Positions 4,931-6,997 of a DNA stretch of 6,997 nucleotides are shown piece by piece (positions within the stretch are counted from its first letter, which is position 1; each line of letters begins with the position of its first letter). Below the pieces are notes generated by a model that was not told the origin of the DNA, searched no databases, and was given only the letters and a program-made list of their open reading frames with translations. Source of the DNA: Aquifex aeolicus (GTDB lineage: Bacteria; Aquificota; Aquificia; Aquificales; Aquificaceae). Location: the NCBI GenBank assembly GCA_015662815.1, contig DQTK01000099.1, positions 1-6,997 on the forward strand, given 5' to 3'. A program made the translations under genes and the position numbers.

Positions 4931-5977
4931 ATGGAAAAGAACTGGAATGTAGGAACAAAGTATTTAAACGATAAAACGAGACTGATTGTTGTAGGTATTA
5001 CGGGAAGAGAAGCTTCTCAAGTTGTCGCAGAAAGTGAAGCTCTTTATCCTGGATTTATTAAAGTAGGAGTTACTCCCGGTAAAGGTGGAACAGAAGTTGC
5101 AGGTGTACCTGTTTTCAATACTGTAAAGGAAGCACTTTCTTCTCCAGAAGGAAAAGATGTAAATACAGGGTTGGTTTACGTTCCTCCTGCATCTGTAAAA
5201 GATGCCGTAATAGAACTAATCGATGCAGGAATAAAACTTATCTACATAGTTACAGAACACGTTCCGATAAGGGATACGGTCTACTTTTATCACTATGCAA
5301 AGGAAAGGGGTGTTACCATTGTAGGGCCTACCTCACTGGGATGTATAGTTCCCAGAATTCCCGCAAGGATTGGAGCTATCGGTGGTAAAAATCCGTCTAT
5401 AGCCTACGCGGATGGGGGACTCGTAATTCTCTCCAAGTCCGGAGGACTTACAACTACTACAGCAGAGATGTTCAAGAGAAGAGGATGGGGCGTTTACATG
5501 GCTTTGGCACTGGGAGGGGACGTAATTGCTTGTACTACTTTTGCGGATGTTTTAGAGGAAATAGCAGATGACCCAAATGTAAAAGGTGTTATAATCCAAG
5601 GAGAAGTAGGAGGAACTTACGAAGAACAAGCTGCGGAAACCATACTTAGACTTTATAAGGAAGGTAGATGGAATAAACCGGTTGCTGCTTTTGTTGCGGG
5701 TAAATTCCAGGAAAAGATGGAGGGTGTATCCTTCGGACACGCAGGAGCTATAGTTGAAAGAGGAAAGGGCAAAGCTACGGATAAGATAAGAATGTTTAAC
5801 GAAGTAGGAAAAGAAACAGGGTTGGTCAAAGTAGCTGAGTTCTATCATGACCTTGTCAAATGCATAGAAGAACTTGGTGTTCCCAGGGACTTTGAAGACT
5901 CCACTCCCGGCGGAAAAGTTGATCCGCTATACAGAACCATTGACCCAGAAACTTGCGAGTTTAAACCTCAAGATTAA
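4931..5977 (+). CDS. ccsB: Citryl-CoA synthetase small subunit (succinyl-CoA synthetase alpha family)
   Basis: An ATP-dependent acyl-CoA synthetase subunit with the CoA-binding fold first (GITGREASQ, 22-30; VGVTPGKGGTEVAGVPVFNT, 45-64) and the ligase domain after it. His270 in SFGHAGA is the phosphohistidine, with GEVGG (224-228) as its partner. At 348 residues it is about 60 longer than E. coli SucD. Several signatures follow ATP-citrate lyase rather than SucD: SKSGGL (168-173) where SucD has SRSGTLTYE, IGAIGG where SucD has IGIQPG, EGRWNKPV like lyase EGRLTKPI, and FGHAGA rather than MGHAGA. This points to CcsB, which with large subunit CcsA makes citryl-CoA from citrate, ATP and CoA in the reductive TCA cycle of Aquificaceae; citryl-CoA lyase then splits it. 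CcsA is not in the window. Such genes are often labelled sucD, the main alternative. Expression appears leaderless; the 3' end overlaps tilS by 17 bases. Confidence 0.8.
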   Translation: MEKNWNVGTKYLNDKTRLIVVGITGREASQVVAESEALYPGFIKVGVTPGKGGTEVAGVPVFNTVKEALSSPEGKDVNTGLVYVPPASVKDAVIELIDAGIKLIYIVTEHVPIRDTVYFYHYAKERGVTIVGPTSLGCIVPRIPARIGAIGGKNPSIAYADGGLVILSKSGGLTTTTAEMFKRRGWGVYMALALGGDVIACTTFADVLEEIADDPNVKGVIIQGEVGGTYEEQAAETILRLYKEGRWNKPVAAFVAGKFQEKMEGVSFGHAGAIVERGKGKATDKIRMFNEVGKETGLVKVAEFYHDLVKCIEELGVPRDFEDSTPGGKVDPLYRTIDPETCEFKPQD

Positions 5978-6914
5978 TACACAATTTCTTCCCTTTCCTC
6001 CATACTGTTTTTCCTTTTCCTAAATTAACCTTTCCTCCTTTTTTGAGTAACTTTCTTACCAGTTCAACTTTTTCGAAATCTTTCTCCCCTATAAAATTTC
6101 TTATCACACGTCTTTGGATAGCTAAAGGTTGGTCTTTTAAAAGTTCTACTTCCAAACAATTTCCAATCCTAACCCTTTGGAGGACTGTTTGAGCAAAAGT
6201 CTCCAAAAATTCGTTTTCCGCCCTTAAAATTTTTATCATCTTTAAAAAACTTTCCTCTAAGTTTTTGTTTAATTTTTTCATCTCGGGAACTACTTTATGT
6301 CTTATTCTGTTTCTGGCTATATTTATATCATAATTGGTAATATCTTCAACCCATTTCAATTTCTTAAAAAGAGCATACTCTTTTATTTCTGCCTTTTTCA
6401 CATAATAAAGAGGTCTTCTTAAATCCTTCTCCCTGGGAAGAAAACCTATTAAGCCATCGAGTCCTGTTCCGCGGGAAAGGAAAAGTAATGCGGTTTCTAC
6501 CAGGTCATTCAGATGGTGAGCTGTGATTATACAGTCAAACCCTTCTGTCTTTTTTATTTCTCTTAAAAATCTGTATCTGAGAATTCTTCCCGCCTCTTCC
6601 AGATTAAGTTTTCTTTCTTTAGCATATTCCTTTACATTTCTTCTATCTATAAAAATTTTCAATCCTCTCTCTTTTGCAAAATCCAAAGCGAATCTTTCAT
6701 CTCTGTCGGATTCCTCTCTTATCATATGATTGAAATGGGCAAGGGCTAATTCCCTAAATCCAAAGTAATTTTTAAGTTTTATTAAGATATCCACTAAAAC
6801 TACCGAATCTACACCTCCCGAAAAAGCTATTAGAATCTTTTTTTCTCCCGAAAAAACTTTTTCATTGTTCTGAAGCTGGAGAACCTTTCTTATTACACGG
6901 GTTTCGGGATTCAT
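5961..6914 (-). CDS. tilS: tRNA(Ile)-lysidine synthase
   Basis: Joins lysine to C34 of the CAU-anticodon tRNA-Ile using ATP, changing both its amino-acid identity and its codon from AUG to AUA; an essential cytosolic enzyme. Residues 26-37 contain the PP-loop ATP site (IAFSGGVDS, SGGVDS at 32-37). Next come LAHFNHMIRE (57-66), TAHHLNDLVETALLFLSRGTG (131-151) and the TilS-specific WVEDITN with RNRIRHKVVP (188-210). A helical C-terminal domain follows (to 317). The protein is much shorter than E. coli TilS (about 430), lacking the last C-terminal domain, as in the short form known from Aquifex aeolicus, which it resembles strongly from memory. The ATG is preceded by AAGGA and overlaps the upstream gene's stop in an ATGA junction, so translation is probably coupled. 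The 3' end overlaps convergent ccsB by 17 bases. Confidence 0.94.
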   Translation of the reverse strand: MNPETRVIRKVLQLQNNEKVFSGEKKILIAFSGGVDSVVLVDILIKLKNYFGFRELALAHFNHMIREESDRDERFALDFAKERGLKIFIDRRNVKEYAKERKLNLEEAGRILRYRFLREIKKTEGFDCIITAHHLNDLVETALLFLSRGTGLDGLIGFLPREKDLRRPLYYVKKAEIKEYALFKKLKWVEDITNYDINIARNRIRHKVVPEMKKLNKNLEESFLKMIKILRAENEFLETFAQTVLQRVRIGNCLEVELLKDQPLAIQRRVIRNFIGEKDFEKVELVRKLLKKGGKVNLGKGKTVWRKGKKLCINLEV

Positions 6915-6997
6915 AGTTCCTTACTTGCTTTTTCATAAAGAGCTATGACGGTTTCGAGTATTTCCTTAGGAAGCTCTTTTTTATAGTTTTCTTTAAA
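6911..6997 (-). CDS. C-terminal end of an unidentified gene upstream of tilS (partial)
   Basis: A frame open from the right edge codes for 28 residues (ending ETVIALYEKASKEL) and stops at TGA 6911-6913, which overlaps the tilS ATG as ATGA. The residues are charged and probably helical. That the frame ends exactly in this start/stop overlap is good evidence of a real gene co-transcribed with tilS. The fragment is too short to identify the protein. Confidence 0.7.
   Translation of the reverse strand, partial: FKENYKKELPKEILETVIALYEKASKEL

Noticed and set aside
5552..5848. Minus-strand open frame of 98 codons
   Set aside because: It is antisense to the ligase domain of ccsB and shows no recognisable motifs.
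4931..5977. Succinyl-CoA synthetase alpha subunit (sucD)
   Set aside because: Same family, but the length and the lyase-like SKSGG and FGHAGA signatures favour ccsB; kept as the main alternative.
6523..6729. Plus-strand open frame of 68 codons
   Set aside because: It is antisense to the central part of tilS, Ser/Leu-rich and without a ribosome site.

Overview
The window looks like a piece of a compact, fairly AT-rich chromosome from a bacterium of the Aquificaceae (Aquifex or a close relative). The basis is a citryl-CoA-synthetase-type small subunit (a reductive TCA cycle enzyme typical of Aquificaceae), a short TilS that closely resembles the Aquifex aeolicus protein as I remember it, Lys/Glu-rich proteins, and tightly packed, overlapping genes. 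This placement is inferred, not searched.

Layout. At 1-430 (minus) lies the start of a membrane-anchored SPOR-domain protein that runs off the left edge. Positions 442-529 form a divergent promoter region. Positions 530-1041 hold what appears to be a decayed locus: a frameshifted CrcB/FluC-like (fluoride channel) N-terminal piece, an antisense transposase-like shard, and the C-terminal half of a DUF190 (COG1993) protein without a start codon. From 1092 to 3841 three plus-strand genes form a likely operon: ilvE (branched-chain aminotransferase), an M28-family metallopeptidase overlapping it by 11 bases, and an rlmB-type 23S rRNA methyltransferase. nadA (quinolinate synthase) follows on the minus strand, its stop codon overlapping that of rlmB. 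Positions 4807-4930 are a divergent promoter region between nadA and ccsB (citryl-CoA synthetase small subunit, plus). ccsB converges on and overlaps tilS (tRNA-Ile lysidine synthase, minus), which is itself overlapped (ATGA) by the end of an unidentified upstream gene that runs off the right edge.

Functionally the region is mostly housekeeping: amino-acid metabolism (ilvE, possibly the peptidase), rRNA and tRNA modification (rlmB, tilS), NAD synthesis (nadA), and autotrophic carbon fixation (ccsB). I see no secure new system. The most interesting items are the decayed CrcB/DUF190 locus, extended -10 promoters of the form TGnTAWAAT placed 8-9 bases before the ATG of ilvE and ccsB (implying leaderless mRNAs), and two convergent gene pairs whose coding sequences overlap, leaving no room for an intergenic terminator. 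I saw no tRNA, rRNA, CRISPR array or intact insertion sequence.
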